Assembly: GCA_028293465.1 (NCBI GenBank)
Contig: JAQGOT010000384.1
Location: 1 to 5,488 of the forward strand
Direction: 5' to 3'
DNA length: 5,488 nt
Source: Pedosphaera sp.
GTDB taxonomy: Bacteria > Verrucomicrobiota > Verrucomicrobiia > Limisphaerales > Pedosphaeraceae
Positions 1 through 5,477 of this stretch are shown one piece after another. Position numbers and translations under genes: made by a program. Position 1 is the first letter of the stretch. The number at the start of each line of letters is the position of its first letter. The notes under the pieces were generated by a model. That model was not told where the DNA came from. It searched no databases and saw only the letters and a program-made list of their open reading frames with translations.

Positions 1-1287
1 CCAAAGATAGGCCGGGCCATTGATTGCGCCGCCGGCGGCCGCGATGTATTTGGCGGGGGTGGGGAAAGTGATTCGGACCTGGGGGCGAATGACACCGGGT
101 CCATCACCCCCAAGGTTGCCGTTCAAACCACTGTTGTTGATCCAGCCACTGGTGTCGGGTGGTTGGCAGAAACGCAAAGAAATGCCCGGATTGGCTCCGT
201 CATTATAGGTTACGAAGCCGATATCCTTGGCGGAAAAAAGGAAATCCGGCTGGGAGGTGACGCGTTGGACTGCCTGCGTCACTTGGGCGTTGTTCGTGAA
301 GTAGGCGTCGGTGAACTGGTTGGTCATTGTCAGGAAGTCGCCGGAGAAATTGGTGGTGTGCTGAACAAAGGTAATTTTCTCGACGCCTGGACGGGGCGCA
401 GTGCGGAGCAAATTGTTGGTAGTGTGGTTGTCTGGGAAAATGGAGGCATCCAGCGTTTCCACATTGATGTTCGTGCGGTTGTGGAGGTACAGAAGGCCAC
501 CGACGTCATCGGCAGTCAAACCCGTGTAAAACAGTCCGCCCCCATAATTAAGGAGAACTCCGTTATCACAGACTGCAGTGTCAGAGGGCGCGAGAGGGTC
601 AACCTTAAGCGATTGGATGTAACCCGCCGTGCAATCCGGGAGAGTGGTAATCAAGTAAGTATAGGGGGTCTCATTTACATAGCGGCTGGCCTGCAGGGTG
701 ATTGGATCGAAATTGCGTTGGTCCACATAATAGGGACCAAGGAAATCGAACATGCCCTCGGGTATAAACCCCATGCCATTACTGTCTACAAAAAGGATGA
801 ACAGGCAAATGTTAGAATCCCATCTGCGCAGAGCCCAAACGTTCGCGGACGGTGAGGTCAAACCGAATTGTTGGAGCAGCATCGGTAATGTTGCCGACTT
901 CAAGTCAAAGAAACGTTGTGCTCCGGCTTCGCGATTGTAGCCCGTTGTATTCAGAGGATAGTTCGTCAGCGCGATACTGGAGGCGGGCGGCAGATCGTTG
1001 ATGGTTTGGATGGCCGCCTCGACGGCGTCCACGCCGGGTTGGCCGAAATAATCGAGAAAGGATTTATCGAAGCCGTAGGTGACGATTGGCACGTTCCAGC
1101 GGTATTCCTCACCCAAGACCATGGGGCCGCCGACTTTTCCGTCCCAAACGTTGTAGAACAAATTCGTCGTCATCCAAGATGCATAGGGGCCGAGGAGCGC
1201 GAAGGCTTGGGCTGACGGGAGTCCGCAGAGCAGCCAGGCGGAGAGAATGCATCCGAGGATAAACCGGGTTAAAATGGTGGCTTTCAA
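1..1287 (-). CDS. Large secreted protein of unknown function (partial, C-terminus beyond left edge)
   Basis: The minus strand is open without a stop from 1299 to the left edge. An in-frame TAG at 1302-1300 bounds it upstream, leaving 429 visible codons from TTG 1287. I chose TTG because it gives a textbook signal peptide: Lys2, Arg8, a hydrophobic core (FILGCILSAWLLCGL) and a likely cleavage after PSAQA near residue 28. The first in-frame ATG would remove it. No Shine-Dalgarno site precedes it, so the start is the weak point. The mature part begins FALLGPYASWM and is rich in Asn, Thr, Gly and aromatic residues, as in exported beta-rich proteins. Visible stretches include GGPMVLGEEYRWNVP, YGFDKSFLDYFGQ and VEAAIQTINDLPPAS. 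I recognise no catalytic motif, membrane anchor or named domain. The style resembles long hypothetical exported proteins of Verrucomicrobiota (from memory). It is divergent from the M23 peptidase gene, with an 813-base gap. That it is a real gene is fairly sure; its function is unknown. Confidence 0.82.
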   Translation of the reverse strand, partial: MKATILTRFILGCILSAWLLCGLPSAQAFALLGPYASWMTTNLFYNVWDGKVGGPMVLGEEYRWNVPIVTYGFDKSFLDYFGQPGVDAVEAAIQTINDLPPASSIALTNYPLNTTGYNREAGAQRFFDLKSATLPMLLQQFGLTSPSANVWALRRWDSNICLFILFVDSNGMGFIPEGMFDFLGPYYVDQRNFDPITLQASRYVNETPYTYLITTLPDCTAGYIQSLKVDPLAPSDTAVCDNGVLLNYGGGLFYTGLTADDVGGLLYLHNRTNINVETLDASIFPDNHTTNNLLRTAPRPGVEKITFVQHTTNFSGDFLTMTNQFTDAYFTNNAQVTQAVQRVTSQPDFLFSAKDIGFVTYNDGANPGISLRFCQPPDTSGWINNSGLNGNLGGDGPGVIRPQVRITFPTPAKYIAAAGGAINGPAYLW

Positions 1288-1323
1288 GCGGGGAAAAGAC
1301 TACCGGTGTGAATTGAGGAAGTA

Positions 1324-1360
1324 AAGGCCTCCGTGCCGCAGGTGCGGGGCGATGAGGCTT
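1324..1360. repeat. 37-bp nested hairpin (REP-like)
   Basis: Outer arms AAGGCCTC (1324-1331) and GAGGCTT (1354-1360) pair with one bulged base. Inside is a second stem, CCGCA (1336-1340) with TGCGG (1343-1347). It sits 37 bases upstream of the leftward gene's start, so it may fall in that gene's 5' leader. The outer sequence AAGGCCTCCGTGC is 12 of 13 identical, allowing one inserted C, to the end of the large palindrome at 1678-1689. The two may therefore be related repeats. No T-run follows on either strand, so it is not an intrinsic terminator. Confidence 0.5.
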
Positions 1361-1464
1361 GGTCCAAAGGGAAACCCTACGGCGCTGCGGGAAGGTTGCG
1401 CAAGGGTTGATGAGTCAGGGAGTGGGTGTCGGAGTGAAACCAGCATGCGAAAGAGGCGGCGCAT

Positions 1465-1507
1465 CCAGGCCTGGTGGCGAGGGGTTGGCCGCCAAAGGAA
1501 ACCCCTC
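1465..1507. repeat. Cluster of short inverted repeats
   Basis: A perfect 10-bp palindrome, CCAGGCCTGG (1465-1474), is followed by a second dyad. In the second, GAGGGG (1479-1484) pairs with CCCCTC (1502-1507), and inside it TTGGC (1485-1489) pairs with GCCAA (1491-1495). The stretch CCAAAGGAAACCCCT (1492-1506) is a near copy of CCAAAGGGAAACCCT (1364-1378) about 128 bases away, which suggests an internal duplication. The role is unknown. It lies in the repeat-like half of the intergenic region. Confidence 0.45.
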
Positions 1508-1678
1508 CCCAACTCAGTGGCTTCCCAAGCCCGCCACGAGTCAGTTTCCCGAGAAAGGACGTTCGCTGCGCGAATTGTGGTCCCCGCGCCTTCGTCGCAG
1601 GCAGAGATGGACGGAGGGCGTTGGGCGGCACGCGATGGCCAGCTTGGCCAAACGGCTTTGGGCCGCTATCCCTTCATA

Positions 1679-1840
1679 AGGCCTCGTGCGGAAATAACCT
1701 GACACAATCTGCTGGTCCTCCGGGCGCCAGCCGGCGTTGCTCCTCGGTCACAGATCCCTTTGGATATGCTCCCTCGTCGCGCCTTGGCTGGCACCCGGAT
1801 GCCAGCGCAGCTCGTATCAGCTTATTTCCGCACGAGGCCT
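1679..1840. mobile_element. 162-bp imperfect palindrome with 19-bp perfect ends, MITE-like
   Basis: AGGCCTCGTGCGGAAATAA (1679-1697) is repeated exactly, inverted, at 1822-1840. The symmetry continues inward: 1698-1715 is partly mirrored by 1802-1821, and 1719-1732 pairs with 1786-1799 at 13 of 14 positions. The arms are about 79 bases each around a centre at 1758-1761 (CTTT), and the innermost part is less well paired. TAA occurs on both outer sides (1677-1679 and 1840-1842), compatible with a 3-bp target duplication if the ends are taken as GGCC. It has no coding capacity of its own. Long terminal inverted repeats, small size and intergenic position fit a non-autonomous MITE- or REP-type element. 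A large structured RNA or transcription barrier is the alternative. The palindrome is directly visible; mobility is inference. Confidence 0.65.
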
Positions 1841-1849
1841 AAGCCTAAG

Positions 1850-1859
1850 CACAATTGTG
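1850..1859. promoter_or_regulatory. Perfect 10-bp palindrome, possible operator
   Basis: CACAATTGTG is a perfect dyad just outside the large palindrome, about ten bases before a TTGACG (1870-1875) that could be a -35 element. The -10 partner is poor: TAGAAT (1899-1904) is 23 bases away. A transcription factor site is possible, but short palindromes also arise by chance. Confidence 0.2.
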
Positions 1860-1968
1860 ACAACAGGAGTTGACGTGAGAAGCAATTATTGAGAATGGTA
1901 GAATGCTTTCTCTTGCGCAGGAACTAAAACAGGTTTTTTACTAATTTTAACTTTCTTGTTTCAGGGGG

Positions 1969-1996
1969 TTGAAATCGAAAAAAGCTGGGTTAAACT
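1969..1996 (+). promoter_or_regulatory. Candidate sigma-70-type promoter for the M23 peptidase gene
   Basis: TTGAAA (1969-1974) is 5 of 6 to the -35 consensus and is followed after 16 bases by TAAACT (1991-1996), 4 of 6 to the -10 consensus. It lies at the end of the AT-rich stretch and would give a leader of roughly 100 bases. The match is moderate and the phylum's promoter rules are not certain, so this is only a candidate. Confidence 0.3.
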
Positions 1997-2034
1997 TGCG
2001 CCTCTTTTACGACAGATGGCCGCCTGATCAGTGA

Positions 2035-2067
2035 ACCCCGCCCAGGCTGCCACCGAGAACGCGGGGT
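2035..2067 (+). promoter_or_regulatory. Leader hairpin upstream of the M23 peptidase gene
   Basis: ACCCCGC (2035-2041) and GCGGGGT (2061-2067) form a perfect 7-bp stem, all but one pair G-C, with a 19-base loop. It ends 33 bases before ATG 2101. No T-run follows, so it is not a terminator. It could affect mRNA stability or translation. I recognise no known riboswitch. Confidence 0.35.
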
Positions 2068-2100
2068 GCAACCGTAACTACTTGTCCTGAGAAATTGAAG

Positions 2101-3087
2101 ATGTTTAGAACCACATATCGGCAAGCAAGCAGAAATCTTAAATCATTAAAACACGGTGTCGGTTGGAGACGGACCGCCCATTATTTTTTGTGGCCGTTGT
2201 TGGCAGCGCTGCTCTGCGGTGTAGGAACCAACTCGGGCCATAGCGGCTCGGGATCGGTGCGGAGGTCTTTGAAGGTGACCACCCGCGATGAAGGCGGGAT
2301 CACGCATTTTGTGGTGCAGAATCTGGAGGCGGCCGATGTGACGGCCACGTTCGATCTGCGCTTGAGTAATTTGAAGGGCAGCACGAATTTCCCATATACC
2401 ACGACCTTCCGCGGGGGGGAAACGGTGGATGCTTTCACGCTGTCCCCGGTGAGGGCTGATGCGGTGTGGCACTATACCTACAGCGATGATTTCACGGTGG
2501 GGAACAACACGGCAGTTCCCGATGGCTCCTACATTTATACGCTGCCCTATGCGCCCGGCACCGCCTGCCGCGTTACCCAAGGCTATCACGGCCGCTTCAG
2601 CCATACGGGAGCGGACGAGTATGCGATTGATTGGCAAATGGCGTCGGGCACGCCGGTGTATGCCGCGCGTGGCGGGGTGGTGGTGGGGGTCAAGAGCGAT
2701 TCGGATGTCGGGGGGCCGGATCGCAAGTACGAGAGCAGCGCGAATTATATCCTGATCCAACACACCGATGGGACCATTGGGATTTACGCCCATCTGATGA
2801 AGGGGGGCAGCAAAGTGAAAGTCTGGGACAAAGTGGAAGCGGGGCAGTGGATCGGGCTTTCCGGAGACACGGGATTTACGAGCGGCCCGCATCTGCATTT
2901 CTCGGTGTTCATGGCGAAGAGCGGACGGGAACGGTTGAGCGTGCCGGTGAAATTCAAGACTGCAGATAACGCGGCGTTGACGGTCATGGCCGGCGAGAGT
3001 TACCAGGCCGCGCCGATCGCAGTGCAGCAGGCGAACGTGGGCAAGGGCCTGACGGGCATGGGTGGCGGAAGCCATATCACGAGATAG
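2101..3087 (+). CDS. Exported M23 family (LytM-type) metallopeptidase
   Basis: The 328-residue protein probably cleaves peptidoglycan cross-links or peptide stems in the envelope, as M23 zinc endopeptidases do. A basic N-terminus ending GWRR (21-24) precedes a hydrophobic stretch (about 28-42), which is a signal peptide or signal anchor. Cys39 lacks a proper lipobox. Residues about 52-145 look like the beta-rich domain often found before M23 domains. The catalytic domain follows at about 155-285. His168 (SHTG), Asp177 (YAIDW) and His266 fit the zinc ligands. His231 (YAHL) and His264 of GPHLHF fit the catalytic histidines. GTPVYAARGGVV (183-194) is also typical. All key residues are present, so it should be active. 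ATG 2101 is preferred over in-frame TTG 2095; neither has a strong Shine-Dalgarno site. No LysM or SH3 domain is seen, and the Gly-rich tail is unassigned. It is transcribed alone and ends at the terminator 50 bases downstream. Confidence 0.93.
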   Translation: MFRTTYRQASRNLKSLKHGVGWRRTAHYFLWPLLAALLCGVGTNSGHSGSGSVRRSLKVTTRDEGGITHFVVQNLEAADVTATFDLRLSNLKGSTNFPYTTTFRGGETVDAFTLSPVRADAVWHYTYSDDFTVGNNTAVPDGSYIYTLPYAPGTACRVTQGYHGRFSHTGADEYAIDWQMASGTPVYAARGGVVVGVKSDSDVGGPDRKYESSANYILIQHTDGTIGIYAHLMKGGSKVKVWDKVEAGQWIGLSGDTGFTSGPHLHFSVFMAKSGRERLSVPVKFKTADNAALTVMAGESYQAAPIAVQQANVGKGLTGMGGGSHITR

Positions 3088-3137
3088 GGCCGCGCGCCCT
3101 GCCGCAGCGGTCTCCCTGGTTTCGAATGATCCCGTAC

Positions 3138-3170
3138 GCACCGGCCTTCTCAGGAGGTCGGTGCTTTTTT
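3138..3170 (+). terminator. Intrinsic terminator after the M23 peptidase gene
   Basis: A 10-bp stem, GCACCGGCCT (3138-3147) with AGGTCGGTGC (3155-3164), has one G-T wobble and a 7-base loop. Six T residues follow directly (3165-3170). It separates the peptidase gene from the oxidoreductase pair. Confidence 0.9.
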
Positions 3171-3225
3171 ATGGTCAAAGCGCTCCTACTTCCTCCGGTT
3201 CAGCTCCCGAGCGGGTATCGCCCCA

Positions 3226-3253
3226 TTGTGAAAGCTGACGCGCCGGTTAGACT
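3226..3253 (+). promoter_or_regulatory. Candidate promoter of the oxidoreductase pair
   Basis: TTGTGA (3226-3231), 16 bases, then TAGACT (3248-3253); each hexamer matches 4 of 6 consensus positions. It lies between the terminator and the first gene, which is where a promoter is needed, and gives a leader of about 60 bases. The support is mainly position. Confidence 0.3.
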
Positions 3254-3308
3254 CTAGAAGAAGCGAGCCGTCAGAGGCTGTGGACGGAGGCTGGCAGGAG
3301 GCTTTCCA

Positions 3309-3314
3309 AGGAGG
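3309..3314 (+). promoter_or_regulatory. Shine-Dalgarno site that decides the start of the dehydrogenase gene
   Basis: AGGAGG lies one base before ATG 3316, too close for normal initiation, but 7 bases before in-frame GTG 3322, which is ideal. The site therefore argues for the GTG start. Confidence 0.7.
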
Positions 3315-3321
3315 AATGAGC

Positions 3322-4212
3322 GTGGACCAGACCATTGGATTCGTCGGGACGGGCAACATGGGTTTGCCCATGGCTGAAAATCTTTTGAAGGCGGGTTATA
3401 AGCTCAAGGTTTATAATCGCACGAAAGCTAAAATGGCCCCTTTGGTCGAACGTGGGGCGGGGACGGTTGAACACCCGGCGGAGGTGGCGGGGTCGGGAGG
3501 GGTTGTCATTACGATGCTCGCCGACGATGCGGCCTTGAAAGAGGTTACGCTCGGGCCGCATGGGCTCATCCATTCACTCGGGCCGGAAAGCATCCACATT
3601 TCCATGAGCACCGTATCGCCCGCCGCCTCGCGTGAACTGGCGCCGCTGCACCGGGAGGTTTCGGCGTATTATCTCGCGGCAACCGTCAGTGGCCGGCCGG
3701 AAGCCGCAGCCGCGGCAAGCCTTGGGATTTATCTGTCCGGCGAGGCGACGGCGAAGGCGCGGGTCCTGGACATTTTGCACAAATTGGGACGGCACATCTC
3801 TGATTGCGGCGAGGATCCGGGCGCGGCCAATGTCGTCAAGCTGGCCGCGAATTTCATGCTGCTCAGCTCGATTGAGGCCTTCGCCGAGGCGCTTACTTTT
3901 GCGGAGAAGCAGCAGCTTGACCGGACGGCGGTCATGAACATGCTATGCGATAATCTTTTTGATTGCTCGGTGTTCAGAAACTACGGGCGCCTGCTTGCGG
4001 CCAAGGCGTACGAGCCTGCGGGGTTCAAGGTGCGGCTAGCATTTAAAGATTTGCGGCTCGCGATCCAGAGCGGCGAGTCCGCCGAGACCCCGATGCCGTT
4101 CGCGGATGCGTTACACAACCGGATGATCAGCTTGGTGGCCACTGGCAAAGCCGACTGGGATGTCTCGGCGATTGGCCGCGGGGTGGCGGAGCAGGCGGGA
4201 CTGTCGGGCTGA
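3322..4212 (+). CDS. NAD(P)-dependent dehydrogenase of the 3-hydroxyisobutyrate/6-phosphogluconate dehydrogenase-like family
   Basis: This 296-residue cytoplasmic enzyme should interconvert a beta-hydroxyacid, or a similar alcohol, and its carbonyl form with NAD(P). The N-terminal Rossmann fold carries GTGNMG (9-14) directly after the start. STVSP (96-100) matches the family's substrate-loop motif. VSGRPEAAAAASL (122-134) matches the second signature. Lys173 and Asn177 (KLAAN) match the catalytic lysine and its partner asparagine. The all-alpha C-terminal half is complete and the length is normal. The GRPEAAAA form points to a branch of general oxidoreductases rather than classical mmsB, so the substrate is open. 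GTG 3322 is chosen by Shine-Dalgarno spacing; ATG 3316 (two codons earlier) and GTG 3280 are alternatives. The family is firm, the substrate is not. An aldo/keto reductase gene follows after 18 bases, so the two are probably co-transcribed. Confidence 0.9.
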   Translation: MDQTIGFVGTGNMGLPMAENLLKAGYKLKVYNRTKAKMAPLVERGAGTVEHPAEVAGSGGVVITMLADDAALKEVTLGPHGLIHSLGPESIHISMSTVSPAASRELAPLHREVSAYYLAATVSGRPEAAAAASLGIYLSGEATAKARVLDILHKLGRHISDCGEDPGAANVVKLAANFMLLSSIEAFAEALTFAEKQQLDRTAVMNMLCDNLFDCSVFRNYGRLLAAKAYEPAGFKVRLAFKDLRLAIQSGESAETPMPFADALHNRMISLVATGKADWDVSAIGRGVAEQAGLSG

Positions 4213-4215
4213 CAA

Positions 4216-4221
4216 GGGAGG
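4216..4221 (+). promoter_or_regulatory. Shine-Dalgarno site of the aldo/keto reductase gene
   Basis: GGGAGG starts four bases after the stop codon of the preceding gene and lies 9 bases before ATG 4231. It favours ATG 4231 over TTG 4225 (only 3 bases away) and over ATG 4267, whose upstream region has only a weak purine run. Confidence 0.65.
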
Positions 4222-4230
4222 AAATTGTTT

Positions 4231-5256
4231 ATGGAGACATCGTTGGACGAAACAGAAACCAGCGGGATGAACCGGCGAGAGTTCCTGAAAGCAACCATTG
4301 CTGCGGGCGTGGTGGCCGGGCTTAGTCGAGGGGCGTGGGCGGCGCAGGAGCAGGGTGGGATGCCGTACCGCACACTGGGGCGCACGGGAGAGAAGATCTC
4401 GGCGATTGGTCTGGGCGGGTATCACATCGGCCAGCCGAAGGCCGAGCAGGAATCCATCCGCATCATCCGGAGTGCGATTGATCGCGGGATGAACTTCATG
4501 GACAATTGCTGGGATTACAATGATGGCGAGAGTGAGATCCGGATGGGCAAGGCGTTACGCGACGGTTATCGGCAAAGGGCTTTCCTGATGACCAAGGTGG
4601 ATGGCCGCACGAAAGAGTCCGCACACAAGCAGCTCGAGGAATCCTTGCGGCGGTTGCAGACGGATCATCTGGATTTGTGGCAGTTCCACGAAATCATCCG
4701 GATGGAAGACCCGGATCGCATTTTTGCGCCAGGCGGCGCCTTGGAAGCCGCGCAGGAAGCGAAGCAGGCCGGCAAGATTCGATATATCGGCTTCACCGGG
4801 CACAAGGATCCGCTGATACACCTTCGGATGTTGCAGATTGCCGTCGACCACAAGTTTCGTTTCGACGCGGTGCAGATGCCGTTGAACGTGATGGACGCGC
4901 ATTTTCGCAGTTTCCAACATCAGGTTCTGCCAGTGCTGCTCAAGGAGGAGATTGGAGTTTTGGGGATGAAACCGATGGGCGGCGGCGTCATTCTCAAAAG
5001 CCAGACCGTCACGCCGATCGATTGTCTGCACTACGCGCTGAACCTGCCCACCTCGACCGTGATCACCGGCATCGACAGCATGAAAATTCTTGATCAGGCA
5101 TTCGAGGCCGCGCGCACCTTCAAACCGATGAGCCAGGAGCAGGTTTCAGCGCTATTGTCCCACACCGCAGAGGCGGCGGCATCGGGGAAATATGAGCTGT
5201 TCAAGACCGCTTCGCGGTTCGACGGGACGGCGCACAATCCGCAGTGGCTGGGTTGA
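4231..5256 (+). CDS. Tat-exported aldo/keto reductase
   Basis: The 341-residue protein is an NAD(P)-type oxidoreductase of the aldo/keto reductase superfamily, which reduces aldehydes or ketones to alcohols. It has an acidic leader (1-12), then a twin-arginine signal, NRREFLK (14-20), a hydrophobic stretch and a likely cleavage at AWA-A near residues 37-38. The barrel starts at YRTLGRTGEKISAIGLGG. The catalytic tetrad is visible: Asp91, Tyr96 (in DNCWDYNDGESE), Lys122 (MTKVD) and His153 (WQFHE). GKIRYIGFTGH, MKPMGGG and VITGIDSM are further family hallmarks. No CxxC ferredoxin-like cluster is seen at the C-terminus. Length is normal for Tat-type members. ATG 4231 fits the Shine-Dalgarno site, but the Tat signal would be more typical starting at ATG 4267 (MNRREFLK). 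It sits 18 bases behind the dehydrogenase gene. The superfamily is firm, the substrate unknown, and export is predicted from the signal only. Confidence 0.92.
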   Translation: METSLDETETSGMNRREFLKATIAAGVVAGLSRGAWAAQEQGGMPYRTLGRTGEKISAIGLGGYHIGQPKAEQESIRIIRSAIDRGMNFMDNCWDYNDGESEIRMGKALRDGYRQRAFLMTKVDGRTKESAHKQLEESLRRLQTDHLDLWQFHEIIRMEDPDRIFAPGGALEAAQEAKQAGKIRYIGFTGHKDPLIHLRMLQIAVDHKFRFDAVQMPLNVMDAHFRSFQHQVLPVLLKEEIGVLGMKPMGGGVILKSQTVTPIDCLHYALNLPTSTVITGIDSMKILDQAFEAARTFKPMSQEQVSALLSHTAEAAASGKYELFKTASRFDGTAHNPQWLG

Positions 5257-5308
5257 TTTCCCCAAATCAGGTCAGCGGATCACCTAATCGCAACCGCGGA
5301 ATCCGTTG

Positions 5309-5330
5309 AAACCAGAGCCGGCTTTGGTTT
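5309..5330. repeat. 22-bp near-perfect palindrome downstream of the aldo/keto reductase gene
   Basis: AAACCAGAGCC (5309-5319) and GGCTTTGGTTT (5320-5330) are complementary except for one G-T pair. As RNA this makes a stem closed by a CCGG loop. It lies 52 bases after the stop codon, where a transcript end is expected. The sequence after it (GGTTGCCCCG) is not a T-run, so it may be a weak terminator, a 3' stabilising hairpin or an operator for the next gene. Confidence 0.45.
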
Positions 5331-5465
5331 GGTTGCCCCGGGGACCCCATTTATCAAGGTGCGTTTTGTGCCCGCGGTGTTAAGTTAGGGGAAGATGAGG
5401 GCCTGGCAGGAGCACGATGAGAGGTCAGTTTGGGAATCAGGGCGGAACCCGATAAAGGGTGCGGG

Positions 5466-5470
5466 GGAGG
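5466..5470 (+). promoter_or_regulatory. Shine-Dalgarno site for a gene entering at the right edge
   Basis: GGAGG within a longer purine run (GGGGGAGG, 5463-5470) lies 7 bases before ATG 5478, ideal spacing. It is the main evidence that a gene begins there. Confidence 0.5.
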
Positions 5471-5477
5471 ATATATT

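Larger units (their letters stand above)
1288..2100. other. 813-base divergent intergenic region: GC-rich repeat-like half, AT-rich promoter half
   Basis: This lies between two divergently transcribed genes and I find no convincing gene in it. Positions 1324-1840 are GC-rich and full of inverted repeats (listed separately). Short frames there are open on both strands but overlap each other, are Arg/Pro rich and look like non-coding repeat DNA. Positions 1841-2000 turn AT-rich, with several T and A runs, and probably hold the promoter for the M23 peptidase gene. Positions 2001-2100 form a leader with one clear hairpin. The promoter of the leftward gene must lie between 1288 and about 1500, but I see no good -35/-10 pair there. 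Confidence 0.7.

Noticed and set aside
163..855. Plus-strand open frame of 230 codons
   Set aside because: It is the antisense shadow of the minus-strand secreted protein, which has a signal peptide and stays open for 429 codons. The plus-strand product shows no recognisable domain and has no upstream ribosome binding site of note.
1300..1842. Several overlapping short open frames on both strands (70 to 122 codons)
   Set aside because: They overlap each other in many frames, have Arg/Pro/Ser-rich products, contain the inverted repeats and have no convincing ribosome binding site. Repeat DNA explains them better, though a database search could overturn this.
1870..1904. TTGACG ... TAGAAT as a promoter for the peptidase gene
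   Set aside because: The -35-like hexamer is good, but the spacing of 23 bases is too long for a sigma-70-type promoter and no better -10 lies at 16 to 18 bases.
2200..2223. LLCG at residues 37-40 of the M23 peptidase as a lipoprotein signal
   Set aside because: The residue before Cys39 is Leu, whereas a lipobox needs Gly, Ala or Ser there. A normal signal peptide or anchor is more likely.
2146..3141. Minus-strand open frame of 331 codons
   Set aside because: It lies across the M23 peptidase gene, whose catalytic residues are all in the plus frame. The product is His/Arg rich, typical of a GC-rich shadow frame, and crosses the terminator hairpin.
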